Positions 35,193-44,842 are shown, numbered from the stretch's first letter. The stretch is 55,615 nucleotides of DNA from Acidovorax sp. sic0104 (GCF_019219095.1 NZ_JAHUWH010000026.1:1-55615), one strand, 5' to 3'. Notes: generated from the letters alone by a model not told the origin. Translations and numbers: made by a program.

Positions 35193-35749
35193 GCGGTGTA
35201 TTCCGCCAGCAACGCCGCATAGCGGCCCGACGCCACCAGCAGCAGGTCGCACAGCTCGCGCGCCGCGCCGTCGCCGCCGCGCGCCTGGGTGACGAAGTGC
35301 GCCGCGTGGCGCACTTCCGCCTGTGCGTTGGCGGGTGCACACGCGAACGCGCTGCGGCGCATCACGGGCAGGTCGGGCCAGTCGTCCCCCATGGCGGCTG
35401 CCTGCGCCCAGGTGAGCCCCAGCCGGGCCAGGATGTCCTCGGCCGCAGGGCGCTTGTCCTCGGTGCCGAACACGGCGTGCTCCACGCCCAGCGCCTTCAG
35501 GCGCACACGCAGCGGCGCAGAGTCGCGCCCCGTGATCACGGCGGGCGTGATCCCGGCTTTCTGCAGCAGCTTCAGGCCATGCCCGTCCAGCGTGTTGAAG
35601 CGCTTGATCGTCTCGCCCGCCTCGCTGAAGTACAGGCTGCCATCGGTCAGCACGCCGTCGACGTCGAAGAACGCCACGCGCACATCCTGGGCACGCAGCA
35701 GCAGCTCGGGCGGAAATTGCAGCACAGGAAAGGTCACGTCAGAGGTCAT
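35189..35749 (-). CDS. kdsC: 3-deoxy-D-manno-octulosonate 8-phosphate phosphatase
   Basis: KdsC dephosphorylates Kdo 8-phosphate in LPS inner-core synthesis. The 186-residue HAD-superfamily (C0-type, no cap) protein has catalytic FFDVDGVLTDG (Asp29, Asp31), VITGRDSAPLRVR (motif II) and MGDDWPDLPVM (motif IV). ATG 35749 is chosen over an upstream in-frame ATG because it starts the family-typical N-terminus. It lies between kdsD and lptC, all leftward, with repeat R2 separating it from kdsD. Confidence 0.93.
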   Translation of the reverse strand: MTSDVTFPVLQFPPELLLRAQDVRVAFFDVDGVLTDGSLYFSEAGETIKRFNTLDGHGLKLLQKAGITPAVITGRDSAPLRVRLKALGVEHAVFGTEDKRPAAEDILARLGLTWAQAAAMGDDWPDLPVMRRSAFACAPANAQAEVRHAAHFVTQARGGDGAARELCDLLLVASGRYAALLAEYTA

Positions 35750-35811
35750 CACACAGCGTTTGAACAGGCACGGCGCACACCAGCGCACCCGTGGAACCGG
35801 CTTAGCCGGGC

Positions 35812-35858
35812 CACCGGGTGCGTCCCCCTTGGGGGAAGGCGCGAAGCGACACAGGGGG
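35812..35858 (-). repeat. Dispersed repeat R2, short form (copy 4)
   Basis: Read on the minus strand it begins at the kdsD TGA with CCCCCTGTGTCGCTTCGCGC and has CTTCCCCC-AA-GGGGGACGC. It lacks the long internal hairpin, as does copy 2. Confidence 0.75.
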
Positions 35859-36860
35859 TCATATAACTTTCGCGCGCATCAGGTCACCAATGTGAACCAC
35901 CCCCACCAGCAGGCCGGCGGTATCCACCACCAGCACGCTCGTGATGGCGTGCGCTTCCATCAGCTCGGCCGCGTCCACGGCCAGCGCGTCGGGTGCAATG
36001 CGGCGCGGCCCGGCGTGCATCACCTGTGCGGCGGTGGCGGTGCGCAAGTCGGCGCCGGCTTCGATGCGGCGGCGCAGGTCGCCGTCTGTGAAGATGCCCA
36101 GCACTTGGCCTGCCGGGTCGACGATGGCCGAGGCACCCAAGCCTTTGGCGCTCATCTCGCGCATGAGATCACTGAACGAGGCCTCGGGCGCGACGCGCGG
36201 GATCTCGCTGCCGGTGCGCATCACGTCGCTCACGTGGGTGAGCAGCTTGCGGCCCAGTGCGCCGCCAGGGTGCGAGCGGGCGAAGTCTTCGGGGCGAAAG
36301 CCCCGGGCGTCCAGCAGGGCCACGGCCAGCGCGTCGCCCATGGCCAGCTGGGCGGTGGTGCTGGCTGTGGGGGCCAGATTGAGGGGGCAGGCTTCGCGCT
36401 CCACGCTGGTGTCCAGCACCAGTTCGGCGTGGCGCGCCAGGGTGGAATCCAGCCCGCCGGTCATGGCGATCAGCGGCGCGCCCAGGCGGCGCAGCACGGG
36501 CAGGATGGCGGTGAGCTCGCCGCTCTCGCCGCTGTTGGAGATGGCCAGCACCAGATCTTCGCCGGTGACCATGCCCAGGTCGCCATGGCTGGCCTCGGCC
36601 GGGTGCACGAAGAACGCCGGCGTGCCGGTGGAGGCGAGGGTGGCGGCGATCTTGCGACCCACGTGTCCGCTCTTTCCCATGCCCATGACCACCACACGGC
36701 CCCGCGTTTGCAGCGCCATCAGCACGGCCTGCGCAAACACGCCGTCGACGCGCGCCGACAGGCCGTTCAGGGCGGCGGCCTCGATGTCGAAGGTCTCGCG
36801 GGCCAGGCGCAAGGCCTGTTCGGCATCGAAGGGGGGCAGCGCGGCAGGGGCGGGAGTCAT
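35859..36860 (-). CDS. kdsD: Arabinose-5-phosphate isomerase (KdsD/KpsF type)
   Basis: It converts ribulose 5-phosphate to arabinose 5-phosphate, the precursor of Kdo for LPS. The 333-residue protein has a SIS domain (about 40-185) with VVMGMGKSGHVGRKIAATL, FFVHPAEASHGDLGM and ISNSGESGEL. Two CBS motifs follow (about 215-333; EIPRVAPEASFSDLM, TDGDLRRRIEAG, ITSVLVVD). Length equals the KdsD norm. The ATG at 36860 is the first in frame. It is divergent from the Kef-type antiporter and heads a kdsD-kdsC-lptC run. Confidence 0.93.
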   Translation of the reverse strand: MTPAPAALPPFDAEQALRLARETFDIEAAALNGLSARVDGVFAQAVLMALQTRGRVVVMGMGKSGHVGRKIAATLASTGTPAFFVHPAEASHGDLGMVTGEDLVLAISNSGESGELTAILPVLRRLGAPLIAMTGGLDSTLARHAELVLDTSVEREACPLNLAPTASTTAQLAMGDALAVALLDARGFRPEDFARSHPGGALGRKLLTHVSDVMRTGSEIPRVAPEASFSDLMREMSAKGLGASAIVDPAGQVLGIFTDGDLRRRIEAGADLRTATAAQVMHAGPRRIAPDALAVDAAELMEAHAITSVLVVDTAGLLVGVVHIGDLMRAKVI

Positions 36861-36988
36861 CCGGCGATTCTATCGAGCGGGGCATGTCCGGCTGCGGCGA
36901 CAGCATTTTGTCCTTCGGTGGCACGGCGCATGCTTTCAGGTCCGAAAAAACTGTAACCACGTGCCAAGCGTCGGATAGCATCGAAACC

Positions 36989-38974
36989 ATGTCTTCGCTC
37001 GCCCTCACACTGCTGTATTTGCTGGCCGCCGTGCTGGGGGTGGTGACCTGCCGCAGCCTCAAGCTGCCGCCCATGCTGGGCTATCTGGCGGCAGGTGTGC
37101 TGATCGGGCCGCACGCGCTGGCGCTGGCGCAAAACTCCGAAGGCGTGCGCCACCTGGGCGAGTTTGGCGTGGTGTTTCTGATGTTCGCCATCGGCCTCGA
37201 ATTCAGCCTGCCCAAGCTGCGCGCCATGCGGCGGCAGGTATTCGGCCTGGGGCTGATGCAGGTGGTCCTGACCATGGCCGTGGTTTCGGCGGCCGCACTG
37301 CTGCTGTCGCGCTCGGTGGGCGGTGTGTGGGACATGGGCTGGCAGACGGCGCTGGCGCTGTCCGGCGTGATCGCCATGAGCAGCACCGCCATCGTCGTCA
37401 AGCTGATGGCCGAGCGCGCCGAGCTGGAGAGTGAGCATGGCCGCCGTGTGATGGGCATCCTGTTGTTCCAGGACCTGGCCGTGGTTCCGCTGCTGGTGCT
37501 GATACCGGCGCTGGGATCGTCCCCCGACCAGCTGCTCACGGCCCTGGGCTGGGCGCTGATCAAGGCCACGGTGCTGGTGGGCCTGCTGCTCACCGGCGGT
37601 CAGCGGGTGATGCGCTGGTGGCTCACACTGGTGGCAAGGCGCAAGAGCGACGAACTGTTCATGCTCAACCTGCTGCTGATCACGCTGGGACTGGCCTGGC
37701 TGACGGAGGTGGCGGGCCTGAGCCTGGCCCTGGGGGCTTTCATCGCGGGGGTGCTGGTGTCCGAAACGGAGTACAAGCACCAGGTGGGCACGGACATCCG
37801 GCCCTTCCACGACGTGCTGCTGGGCCTATTTTTCATCACCATCGGCATGATGCTGGACTGGCACATCCTGGTCGACCGCTGGGCCATGGTGCTGGGACTG
37901 CTGGCCGTGCCGCTGGTGCTCAAGCTGGTGATCATCCTGGTACTGGCGCGTGGCATGGGGGCCACCACCGGCATTTCGCTGCGCACCGGGCTGTACCTGG
38001 CGCAGGCGGGCGAGTTCGGCTTCGTGCTGTTGTCTCTCACGCAGGCCAACGGCCTGGTGCAGCCCGCGCTGATGAACCCCATCCTCGCGGCCATGGTGCT
38101 GTCGATGCTGGCCACGCCGTTCCTCATCATGTACAGCAACCGCATCGTGATGAAGCTGGTGGCCAGCGACTGGCTGCAGCAGTCGCTGCAGATGACGAGC
38201 ATCGCACGCAAGTCCATCAACACCAGCAAGCACGTGATCATCTGCGGCTATGGCCGCTGCGGCCAGAACCTGGCGCGCATGCTGGAGCACGAAGGCATCC
38301 CGTACATGGCGCTCGACCTGGACCCGGACCGCGTGCGCCAGGCTGCCGCGGCCGGCGACTCGGTGGTGTATGGCGACGCTACCCGGCTGCAGGCACTGAT
38401 GGCCGCCGGTCTGGTGCGGGCCAGCGCGGTGGCCGTGACCTACATCGATGTGCCTGCGGCCCTCAAGGTGCTGGCGAACGCACGATCGCATGCGCCGCAG
38501 GTGCCGGTGGTGGTGCGCACGCAGGACGACGCCCACCTGGACAAGCTGCAGGCAGCCGGTGCCACCGAGGTGGTGCCCGAGGCCATCGAGGGCTCGCTGA
38601 TGCTGGCCAGCCACGCGCTGGCGCTGGTGGGCGTGCCCATGCGCCGCGTGCTGCGCCTGGTGCAGGACCAGCGCGACGCCCGCTACAACCTGCTGCGCGG
38701 GTACTTCCACGGCGCCGACGACGACACCGCCAACGAACGCGACCAGGAGCGCCTGTCCACCATCAACCTGCCACCGGGCTCCACGGCACTGGGCCAGAGC
38801 CTGGGGCAGCTGGCGCTGTCCGCCATGGGCGTGCGCGTGGTGAACCTGCGGCGCAGCAGCGGCCACATGAGCTCGGCCGTGGACGACGCCCTGCTGGCGG
38901 CGGGCGACACGCTGGTGCTGTCGGGGCACCCGGCGGCACTGTCGCTGGCCGAAGAAAAGCTGCTCAAAGGATAA
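36989..38974 (+). CDS. Kef/YbaL-type monovalent cation:proton antiporter
   Basis: A 661-residue CPA2-family inner-membrane antiporter. About 12 membrane helices lie in residues 1-385 (first: LALTLLYLLAAVLGVVTCRSL), and FQDLAVVPLLVL is the typical buried motif. A cytoplasmic TrkA-N domain follows (about 410-530; HVIICGYGRCGQNLARMLE, an NAD-binding GxGxxG loop). A TrkA-C domain lies at about 575-655. K+ efflux under stress is the role of Kef relatives; the ion is inferred. The ATG at 36989 is chosen since the first helix starts at once. It is divergent from kdsD, as in many betaproteobacteria. Confidence 0.9.
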   Translation: MSSLALTLLYLLAAVLGVVTCRSLKLPPMLGYLAAGVLIGPHALALAQNSEGVRHLGEFGVVFLMFAIGLEFSLPKLRAMRRQVFGLGLMQVVLTMAVVSAAALLLSRSVGGVWDMGWQTALALSGVIAMSSTAIVVKLMAERAELESEHGRRVMGILLFQDLAVVPLLVLIPALGSSPDQLLTALGWALIKATVLVGLLLTGGQRVMRWWLTLVARRKSDELFMLNLLLITLGLAWLTEVAGLSLALGAFIAGVLVSETEYKHQVGTDIRPFHDVLLGLFFITIGMMLDWHILVDRWAMVLGLLAVPLVLKLVIILVLARGMGATTGISLRTGLYLAQAGEFGFVLLSLTQANGLVQPALMNPILAAMVLSMLATPFLIMYSNRIVMKLVASDWLQQSLQMTSIARKSINTSKHVIICGYGRCGQNLARMLEHEGIPYMALDLDPDRVRQAAAAGDSVVYGDATRLQALMAAGLVRASAVAVTYIDVPAALKVLANARSHAPQVPVVVRTQDDAHLDKLQAAGATEVVPEAIEGSLMLASHALALVGVPMRRVLRLVQDQRDARYNLLRGYFHGADDDTANERDQERLSTINLPPGSTALGQSLGQLALSAMGVRVVNLRRSSGHMSSAVDDALLAAGDTLVLSGHPAALSLAEEKLLKG

Positions 38975-38989
38975 GCAAGAGGTGCATCC

Positions 38990-39105
38990 CCCTGAGGCGC
39001 TTCGCGCCTTCCCCCTTCTCTCGAACGGCTGCGCCATTCGGGAAGGGGGACACCGCCAGCGCGGCGGGGCGGCCCTTGCGCGGCGGTCGCTGGCCGGGGG
39101 CGTGC
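38990..39105 (+). repeat. Dispersed repeat R2, long form (copy 5)
   Basis: It starts 18 bases after the antiporter stop with CCCCCTGAGGCGCTTCGCGC and carries the internal hairpin CGAACGGC-TGC-GCCATTCG (39022-39040). It ends CGGGGCGGCCCTTGCGCGGC, as in copy 2. Confidence 0.78.
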
Positions 39106-39130
39106 CTGTCTTGCCCGCTGTGGCGAATTG

Positions 39131-39184
39131 ATGGCAAAAACAGCCTCTGGCGCTTGCTTATCAAGCGCCAATAGCTATCTTTTA
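39131..39184 (+). repeat. Dispersed repeat R1 (copy 7)
   Basis: GCAAAAACAGCCTCTGGCGC, then TTGCTTATCAAGCGCCAATA and GCTATC. It lies between repeat R2 and the stop of the convergent GGDEF/EAL gene. Confidence 0.7.
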
Positions 39185-39192
39185 TATAGCAA

Positions 39193-42100
39193 TCACAACA
39201 ATTCTGCCGGTCCGGGCCGACCAAAGAAGTAGCCCTGGAAGCGCTGGCATCCGTTGCGCAGCAAAAAGTCGCGCTGGCCTTCGGTTTCCACGCCTTCGGC
39301 GACCACGTCCAGGCCCAGGCTGTGGGCCAGGGTGATGATGGTGCAGGCGATGGTGGCGTCGTTGGGGTCCGTGAGCACGTCGCGCACGAAGCTCTGATCG
39401 ATCTTGAGCTGATCAAGCGGCAGGCGCTTGAGGTAGGACAGGGACGAGTAGCCGGTGCCAAAGTCGTCCAGCGAGAACCCCACGCCCAGCGTGCGCAGCG
39501 CCTGCATCTTGGAGATGCTGTCCTCCACGTCCTGCAGCAGCAGGCTTTCGGTGAGTTCCAGCTTGAGCTTGCGCGGGTCGGCGCCCGAGCTGTGCAACAC
39601 GGCCAGCACCTCCCGCACGAAGTCGGCCTGGCGGAATTCTTGCGCGCTCACGTTCACGGCCACGCTCCATTCGGCCGTGTGCGGCGTGCCCGCCCAGCGC
39701 GCCAGCTGCGCGCAGGCCATGCCCAGCACCTGCCGGCCCAGCGGCAGGATGAGGCCGGTCTGTTCGGCCAGCGAGATGAATTCCCCCGGCGGCACCATGC
39801 CGCGCTGCGGGTGGTTCCAGCGCACCAGGGCCTCGGCGCCCAGCACCTGGCCGGACTCGTTCACCACGGGCTGGTAGTGCAGCACGAACTCGTTGCGCAG
39901 GATGCCCTGTCGGATGTCGCCCTCCAGCGCCGAACGCGCCGACGCTGCGGCCTGCATGGCGGGGTCGAAGAAGCACAGTGTGTTGCGGCCCTGGGCCTTG
40001 GCCTGGTACATGGCCAGGTCGGCGCGCTTGAGCAGTTCCTGCACCGGCAGCTCCACATCGCGGAACAGCGCGATGCCGATGCTGGGCGTGCTGTGCACCT
40101 CGCTGCCCTGCACCATGTAGGGCTGGTTGAGCGAGGCCAGCACCTTCTGCGCCACGGCCTCGGCTTCGGCGGCGGCTTCGTCCGCGTGGGCGTGCAGGCC
40201 CTGGATCACCACCACGAACTCGTCACCGCCCAGGCGCGCCACGGTGTCGGTGGCACGCACGCAGGCAGAGATGCGGTGGCCTACCTGCACCAGCAGCCGG
40301 TCGCCCCACTCATGGCCCATGGTGTCGTTGACGCCTTTGAAGTTGTCGAGGTCCAGGAACAGCAGCGCGCCGTGGCAGCCGTCGCGCGCACAGGCCGTGA
40401 CGGCGCGTTCCAGCCGGTCCATCAGCAGGCGCCGGTTGGGCAGGGCGGTGAGTTCGTCGTAGAAGGCCAGGCGCTGGATCTCGGCCTCGGCCATCTTGCG
40501 CTCGGTAATGTCGCGCGCCACGCCGCGGTAGCCGGTGAAGCGGCCCTCGATGTCGAAGATGGGCTCGCCGCTGATCGACACCCACACCTGTTTGCCGTCT
40601 TCCGTCAGGCGGTGCATCTCGAAGTCGTGGAACACCTCGTGGGCTTCCAGCTTTTCGCGGTGCTCTCGCCATTGCCCGTCCGTCACGAAGGTGTTGGGCA
40701 GCTCCCAGCGCGTGCGGCCATAGTGCATTTCATCGGGAACCCCGGCCTCGCGATACGGGTTGCCGTCCAGCCGCACGAAGCGGAACTGCGCGTCCTGTTC
40801 CCAGTACCAGTCCGACGACAGCTGCGTGAGACTGCGCCAGCGCGCCTCGCTCAGGCGCAGGGCCTCCAGGGTGCTGAGGTAGTCGGTGACGTCGGTGAAC
40901 GTGCGCACGCGCCCACCTTGCTCCAGGCCGCGCGTGCGCACCTCGATGTAGCGGCCGGTGTGTGTGCGCCGCACGTAGGTGGACGGCATCGTGACGTTGC
41001 CATCGGGTGGATCGGATTGCGCCGACACATAGCTGCGCGCCATGGGCTCGATGAACTGGAAGCCCGGACCAAAGTCGCCACGCTCGGTCTGGAAGCGCAC
41101 CACCTCTTCGAACCGCGGCTGCGTGGCCAGCAGTTCCTCGGGCAGGTCCAGCAGCTCCAGGTAGCGGCGGTTGTAGACCCGAATGCGGCCCTCGGCATCC
41201 ACGTTGGTGATGCCCTGGGAGACGCTGGCCAGCGTGGACTCCAGCGCACGGGTCTTGTCCACCAGCAGGGCGCTGGTGCGCTCCAGTTCGGCCTCGACCT
41301 GGCGGCGGGCCAGCTCGGCGCGGCGGGCGGTCTCCAGCTGGCCGATGGTGTTGAGCAGGGGCTGCAGAAAATCCACATCGGCCTGCGAATAGCCCTCTTC
41401 GCGGTTGGCCAGCCCGACCATGGCGACCAGCTCGCCCGCCGCGCGGATCGGCAAGCCCAGGTAGGTGCGCAGGCTAGGGTGGCCCGGCGGCGTGCCGGTG
41501 CTGCGCGGGTCATTGCACGCGTCGTTGGTGAGCACGGGCTCGCCGGACAGCAACGCTGCGCCCAGCAGCGAAAGCGGTTTGTCGAACACCATGCCGTCCT
41601 CGGCGTGCTGGGCGTAGAGGGCGCGGGAGGCGTCGTCCCAGCTGATGTCCGTCATGGCATGCACGCGCAGGAACGGATGGCCGTCCTCGGCATGCACCAC
41701 CTGCCCCACCAGGCCGAAGGCGCTGTGCGTGAGCGACATCAGCTCCTTGAGCAGCGCATCGAACGCGGCGCGCGGCCCTGAGCTTGCGATGAACATGGCC
41801 TGCGCGCGCGAGATGGCCTGCAGCAGGCGGTGCTGTCGGGCCAGCATGGCTTCGGCCACGTCGCGGGCGCGTGCGCTGGAGCAGCGCTCGAGCACCGTGT
41901 CGATCTGCGCGGGCAGGGTCAGCAGGTAGTCGAGCGCAGGATCCTGCACAGCGAAGTCTTCGAAGCCATAGCGCATGGCCTGCGCCGCGTGCGTCTCGGC
42001 CCCTGCGCGCACCAGGATCATGGCAGGAATGCCGTCCAGTGACTGCAGCAGGTCAAAGGCGGAGCCACCCACGGTGCGCTGCGCCGCCAGAACGATGTCG

Positions 42101-42246
42101 GGACGCTTGTGTCCCAGGTAGTTCACCGCGTCCGCCTGCGAGGCCACCACATCCACCTGCCACCCCGACCAGGGGTCCGCCAAGGCATCCGCGACCGCCT
42201 GCCCGTGGGAGTGGTCACTTTCGATCAGCAGGACGGTGATGGGCAT
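39193..42246 (-). CDS. REC-GAF-PAS-PAS-GGDEF-EAL sensor protein for c-di-GMP
   Basis: A 1017-residue soluble regulator. Order: receiver-like domain (1-120), GAF (about 165-310; LTNDACNDPRSTG, LGLPIRAAGELVAMVGL), PAS (about 325-445; QGITNVDAEGRIRVYNRRY), PAS with PAC (about 465-590; GYRGVARDITERK), GGDEF (exact GGDEF at 673-677) and EAL (EAL at 805-807 in GAEALVRW; DDFGTGYSSLSYL and the C-terminal VVAEGVET). Both catalytic domains look intact. The receiver lacks the phospho-acceptor Asp: the expected VLLD reads VLAAQ near residue 55. Start is the ATG at 42246, where the receiver begins. Whether cyclase or phosphodiesterase dominates cannot be told. Confidence 0.93.
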   Translation of the reverse strand: MPITVLLIESDHSHGQAVADALADPWSGWQVDVVASQADAVNYLGHKRPDIVLAAQRTVGGSAFDLLQSLDGIPAMILVRAGAETHAAQAMRYGFEDFAVQDPALDYLLTLPAQIDTVLERCSSARARDVAEAMLARQHRLLQAISRAQAMFIASSGPRAAFDALLKELMSLTHSAFGLVGQVVHAEDGHPFLRVHAMTDISWDDASRALYAQHAEDGMVFDKPLSLLGAALLSGEPVLTNDACNDPRSTGTPPGHPSLRTYLGLPIRAAGELVAMVGLANREEGYSQADVDFLQPLLNTIGQLETARRAELARRQVEAELERTSALLVDKTRALESTLASVSQGITNVDAEGRIRVYNRRYLELLDLPEELLATQPRFEEVVRFQTERGDFGPGFQFIEPMARSYVSAQSDPPDGNVTMPSTYVRRTHTGRYIEVRTRGLEQGGRVRTFTDVTDYLSTLEALRLSEARWRSLTQLSSDWYWEQDAQFRFVRLDGNPYREAGVPDEMHYGRTRWELPNTFVTDGQWREHREKLEAHEVFHDFEMHRLTEDGKQVWVSISGEPIFDIEGRFTGYRGVARDITERKMAEAEIQRLAFYDELTALPNRRLLMDRLERAVTACARDGCHGALLFLDLDNFKGVNDTMGHEWGDRLLVQVGHRISACVRATDTVARLGGDEFVVVIQGLHAHADEAAAEAEAVAQKVLASLNQPYMVQGSEVHSTPSIGIALFRDVELPVQELLKRADLAMYQAKAQGRNTLCFFDPAMQAAASARSALEGDIRQGILRNEFVLHYQPVVNESGQVLGAEALVRWNHPQRGMVPPGEFISLAEQTGLILPLGRQVLGMACAQLARWAGTPHTAEWSVAVNVSAQEFRQADFVREVLAVLHSSGADPRKLKLELTESLLLQDVEDSISKMQALRTLGVGFSLDDFGTGYSSLSYLKRLPLDQLKIDQSFVRDVLTDPNDATIACTIITLAHSLGLDVVAEGVETEGQRDFLLRNGCQRFQGYFFGRPGPAELL

Positions 42247-42491
42247 GTGCCTATCTTCGTTTAAGGAACGTACCGCAGAGAATGCCGGCAGGATGTTGTA
42301 ACAACAAGGAAACATTATGGCGGTTGACAGCCCCGCATGCGATCTGTATCGCGCGGCGGTGATGCATGTTTACACTCCTGCCTCGTCCAACGGCCTACCG
42401 TGCCACGTGTGCGCGCTACGCGCGCAGCCGACACCTGGGAACGGCAGATGACCGCCCTTCCCCCCGCACTGTTTCCAACATCCCGCCCGCC

Positions 42492-43046
42492 ATGCAACCA
42501 CTCAGCGTCAACGACTACCTTCGCCAGCACATCCGCACCGTGCCCGACTGGCCGGCTCCGGGCGTGCAGTTTCGCGACATCACGCCATTGCTGCAGGATC
42601 CCAAGGTGTTTCGCGTGCTCATCGACGCGTTCGTTCACCGCTACATGGACAAGGCCCTGCGGCCCGATGTCGTGGCAGGGCTGGACGCGCGCGGCTTCAT
42701 CCTGGGCGCCGTGGTGGCGTACGAGCTCAACGTGGGGTTCGTGCCCATCCGCAAGAAGGGCAAGCTGCCTTTCACCACCGTGGAGGAAACCTACGAGCTC
42801 GAGTACGGCAGCGCCACCGTGGAGCTGCACACCGACGCCGTGAAAGCGGGCGACCGCGTGCTTCTGATCGATGACCTGATCGCCACGGGCGGCACGATGA
42901 TGGCGGGCAAGAAGCTGCTGGAGAAGCTCGGTGCCACCGTCACCGAAGGCGCCGCCATCGTGGACCTGCCGGAGCTGGGCGGATCGCAGCGCCTGCGCGA
43001 TGGCGGGCTGCCGCTCTACACGCTGGTGGATTTCGCCGGGCATTGA
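42492..43046 (+). CDS. apt: Adenine phosphoribosyltransferase
   Basis: It salvages adenine to AMP using PRPP. The 184-residue protein has [52 protein letters not shown] (the Apt flexible-loop region) and the PRPP site [14 protein letters not shown]. Start is the ATG at 42492; upstream in-frame codons have no support. The spacer 42247-42491 separates it from the divergent GGDEF/EAL gene. A hairpin CCGTCCG/CGGACGG (43049-43065) directly follows the stop. Confidence 0.95.
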   Translation: MQPLSVNDYLRQHIRTVPDWPAPGVQFRDITPLLQDPKVFRVLIDAFVHRYMDKALRPDVVAGLDARGFILGAVVAYELNVGFVPIRKKGKLPFTTVEETYELEYGSATVELHTDAVKAGDRVLLIDDLIATGGTMMAGKKLLEKLGATVTEGAAIVDLPELGGSQRLRDGGLPLYTLVDFAGH

Positions 43047-43240
43047 GACCGTCCGGGCCGGACGGCATGGGGATGGTTTTGCGTTTGAGCATCCGCCACC
43101 TTGCAAGCAAGGGCTGCGGGCTCGACCGTGAAGCTCCCCTGGCGCACGGCGCCCCGCGTACGCGCAGCCTGAGGCCTGTCCAAGGCATTGCAGCTTGGGG
43201 GTTGATTTTCGTCCGGAGCGGGGCCCCCGCTGCCCCCGGG

Positions 43241-44239
43241 TCAGTTCAGCTCGCCGTACTGGGTACTGCTCAAGTCGGGCGCGGGGCTGTCCGAACCAGG
43301 CATCTCGGTATCTTCGAAACCTGTGTGGTGTGACGGGGGCAGCAGCGGACCCGAGCGCACCGGAACACCCGGCCTGGCAGCTGCGGCGGTAGCGGCAGGC
43401 GCCGCGGTGCCAGCGCCTGCCGCATTGGCCAGTGCGCGCTTGAAGGCCGCCACCTCATCCGCCTCGATAGGCTCAAAGCGTGGCGATGTGCGCGCCACCG
43501 GGGCGGGAGCTGCAGGAAGCAGGGGTGCAGGGGCCGTGGCCTGCGCCGGGAGTGTGGGTGCCGCCGGCCGCGGCGCCGCCACTGCAGCTTGTACGGGCGC
43601 TGCGGCGGGGGGCACAGCCGGCGCTGTGCTGGTTGCTGCGGCTGGCGCTACCGGCACTGCGCCCGCGCCACGTGCCAGCGTGGGCGCTGGCAGCGGCGGT
43701 TGGGTGGAGGTGATCACCGGGGCTGGCCGGCGCGCTCCTGGGGCGGGGGCAGCCTGCAGCGAGGCACCCAGCGGCGCCACGCCTTTTTGCGGTATGCCGA
43801 CAGCCACGTGGTCGTTGATGCGCCAATACACCGCCGTCACGAGGATGTCATAGCGGGTCTTTGCGGTCTGGGCAATCAGCGCTTCGATCTCGGACAGGCG
43901 AACGGTCTCGCCGCCGTATTCACGGGCCAGGTCCATCATCACCAGAAACTGTCGGCCTCGCTGGTCCAGCGAAAGCACCTTGAACTTGTAGCTGGCAGAC
44001 AGCACGCCGGCGCGCACCATGGCATCGCGCACAACGGTGTACAGCAACTCGCGCCGTTCCATGCGTTCGTTCTTGCGGTTGGCCGCGTGGTCTGCGGGCT
44101 GGGGATCCAGCAGTGGCTTGCCCTGGCGTCCCGGGGACAGGGGCACGGTGGCATCGGCATTGAGCAGACCCGAGGGCTCGGCGACCGGGCGGGGCTTGGG
44201 AGGAGCAGGTTTGCGGCTGAACCAGCTGAACAGGGACAT
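43241..44239 (-). CDS. Conserved hypothetical protein with Ala/Pro-rich linker
   Basis: I do not recognise the family. The 332-residue protein begins MSLFSWFSRKPAPPKPRP. A compact charged domain (about 55-155; NERMERRELLYTVVRDAMVRAG, FLVMMDLAREYGGET, RYDILVTAVYWRIND) is followed by a long Ala/Pro linker (about 160-270). A short helical segment FEPIEADEVAAFKRALANAAG and a Ser/Asp-rich tail end it. No signal peptide or helix long enough for a membrane span is seen. It lies 111 bases after the cyclic-nucleotide-binding gene, in the same orientation, and may be cotranscribed with it. It looks like a scaffold or regulatory protein rather than an enzyme. Confidence 0.7.
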   Translation of the reverse strand: MSLFSWFSRKPAPPKPRPVAEPSGLLNADATVPLSPGRQGKPLLDPQPADHAANRKNERMERRELLYTVVRDAMVRAGVLSASYKFKVLSLDQRGRQFLVMMDLAREYGGETVRLSEIEALIAQTAKTRYDILVTAVYWRINDHVAVGIPQKGVAPLGASLQAAPAPGARRPAPVITSTQPPLPAPTLARGAGAVPVAPAAATSTAPAVPPAAAPVQAAVAAPRPAAPTLPAQATAPAPLLPAAPAPVARTSPRFEPIEADEVAAFKRALANAAGAGTAAPAATAAAARPGVPVRSGPLLPPSHHTGFEDTEMPGSDSPAPDLSSTQYGELN

Positions 44240-44350
44240 GACTTGCTTTCTACAGAGGGCGCCCGGGAAAAACCAAATTGAGTGTAACGCGCTGTACACG
44301 CGCCCCGGCTTCGCAAAACCCCGTATGCCGCGCTCGCACCTGTACCGCTG

Positions 44351-44842
44351 TCAGGTAGCTGCAACGCGGCGGCGGCGGTTGCCCAGCCGCTTGGCCAGCA
44401 CAGCCCCGGCCGCCATCGCCAGGCCCAGCGCAATGGCGGGCTGGCGGTTGGTGAGTTCCGTAAAACGAATGGCGGGAAGGCTCCACAGCTTGCAGGGCGC
44501 GCTGGCCTGCACTGTGGCGCTGCGCGTGCGGTGCGAGAAGAATGCGCCTTCACCCACCACGGAGCCAGCCCCCACTATGGCCAGCCGCAGCCGCTCCTTC
44601 TCGTCTTGGTAATGAACACTCAGGCTGCCGCTTTCCACGAGGTACAGCGTTCGGTCCGTCGCTCCCTGGGAGAACAGCACCTGCCCGGCAGGCATCACCA
44701 CGGGCAGCAGGTACGACGACAGAATGTCCCACTGCGCCTGGGTCAAGGGGTTGGTCATGCTGTCATCGGCGCTGGCCTGCGCGATGGCGTCGATCAGGCC
44801 CTGCAGATCAACCTTGGGAGCCAGTGGAGAAGAAACGTTCAT
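44351..44842 (-). CDS. Cyclic-nucleotide-binding-domain protein without DNA-binding domain
   Basis: A 163-residue protein that is essentially one CRP-like cNMP-binding beta roll (about 40-130): PAGQVLFSQGATDRTLYLVESGSLSVHY, GAGSVVGEGAFFSHRTRSATVQASAPCKLWSL. The helix-turn-helix of Crp/Fnr regulators is absent; the C-terminus is a short hydrophobic stretch (IALGLAMAAGAVLAKRLG) followed by Arg residues. It could act as a stand-alone sensor near the membrane. The ligand is unknown. Start is the ATG at 44842. Confidence 0.82.
   Translation of the reverse strand: MNVSSPLAPKVDLQGLIDAIAQASADDSMTNPLTQAQWDILSSYLLPVVMPAGQVLFSQGATDRTLYLVESGSLSVHYQDEKERLRLAIVGAGSVVGEGAFFSHRTRSATVQASAPCKLWSLPAIRFTELTNRQPAIALGLAMAAGAVLAKRLGNRRRRVAAT

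Noticed and set aside
39322..41781. 819-codon open frame antisense to the GGDEF/EAL gene
   Set aside because: Shadow of high-GC third positions; no recognisable motifs.
42366..42491. N-terminal extension of apt
   Set aside because: The added residues are not family-like and lack a ribosome site; the Apt N-terminus begins at 42492.
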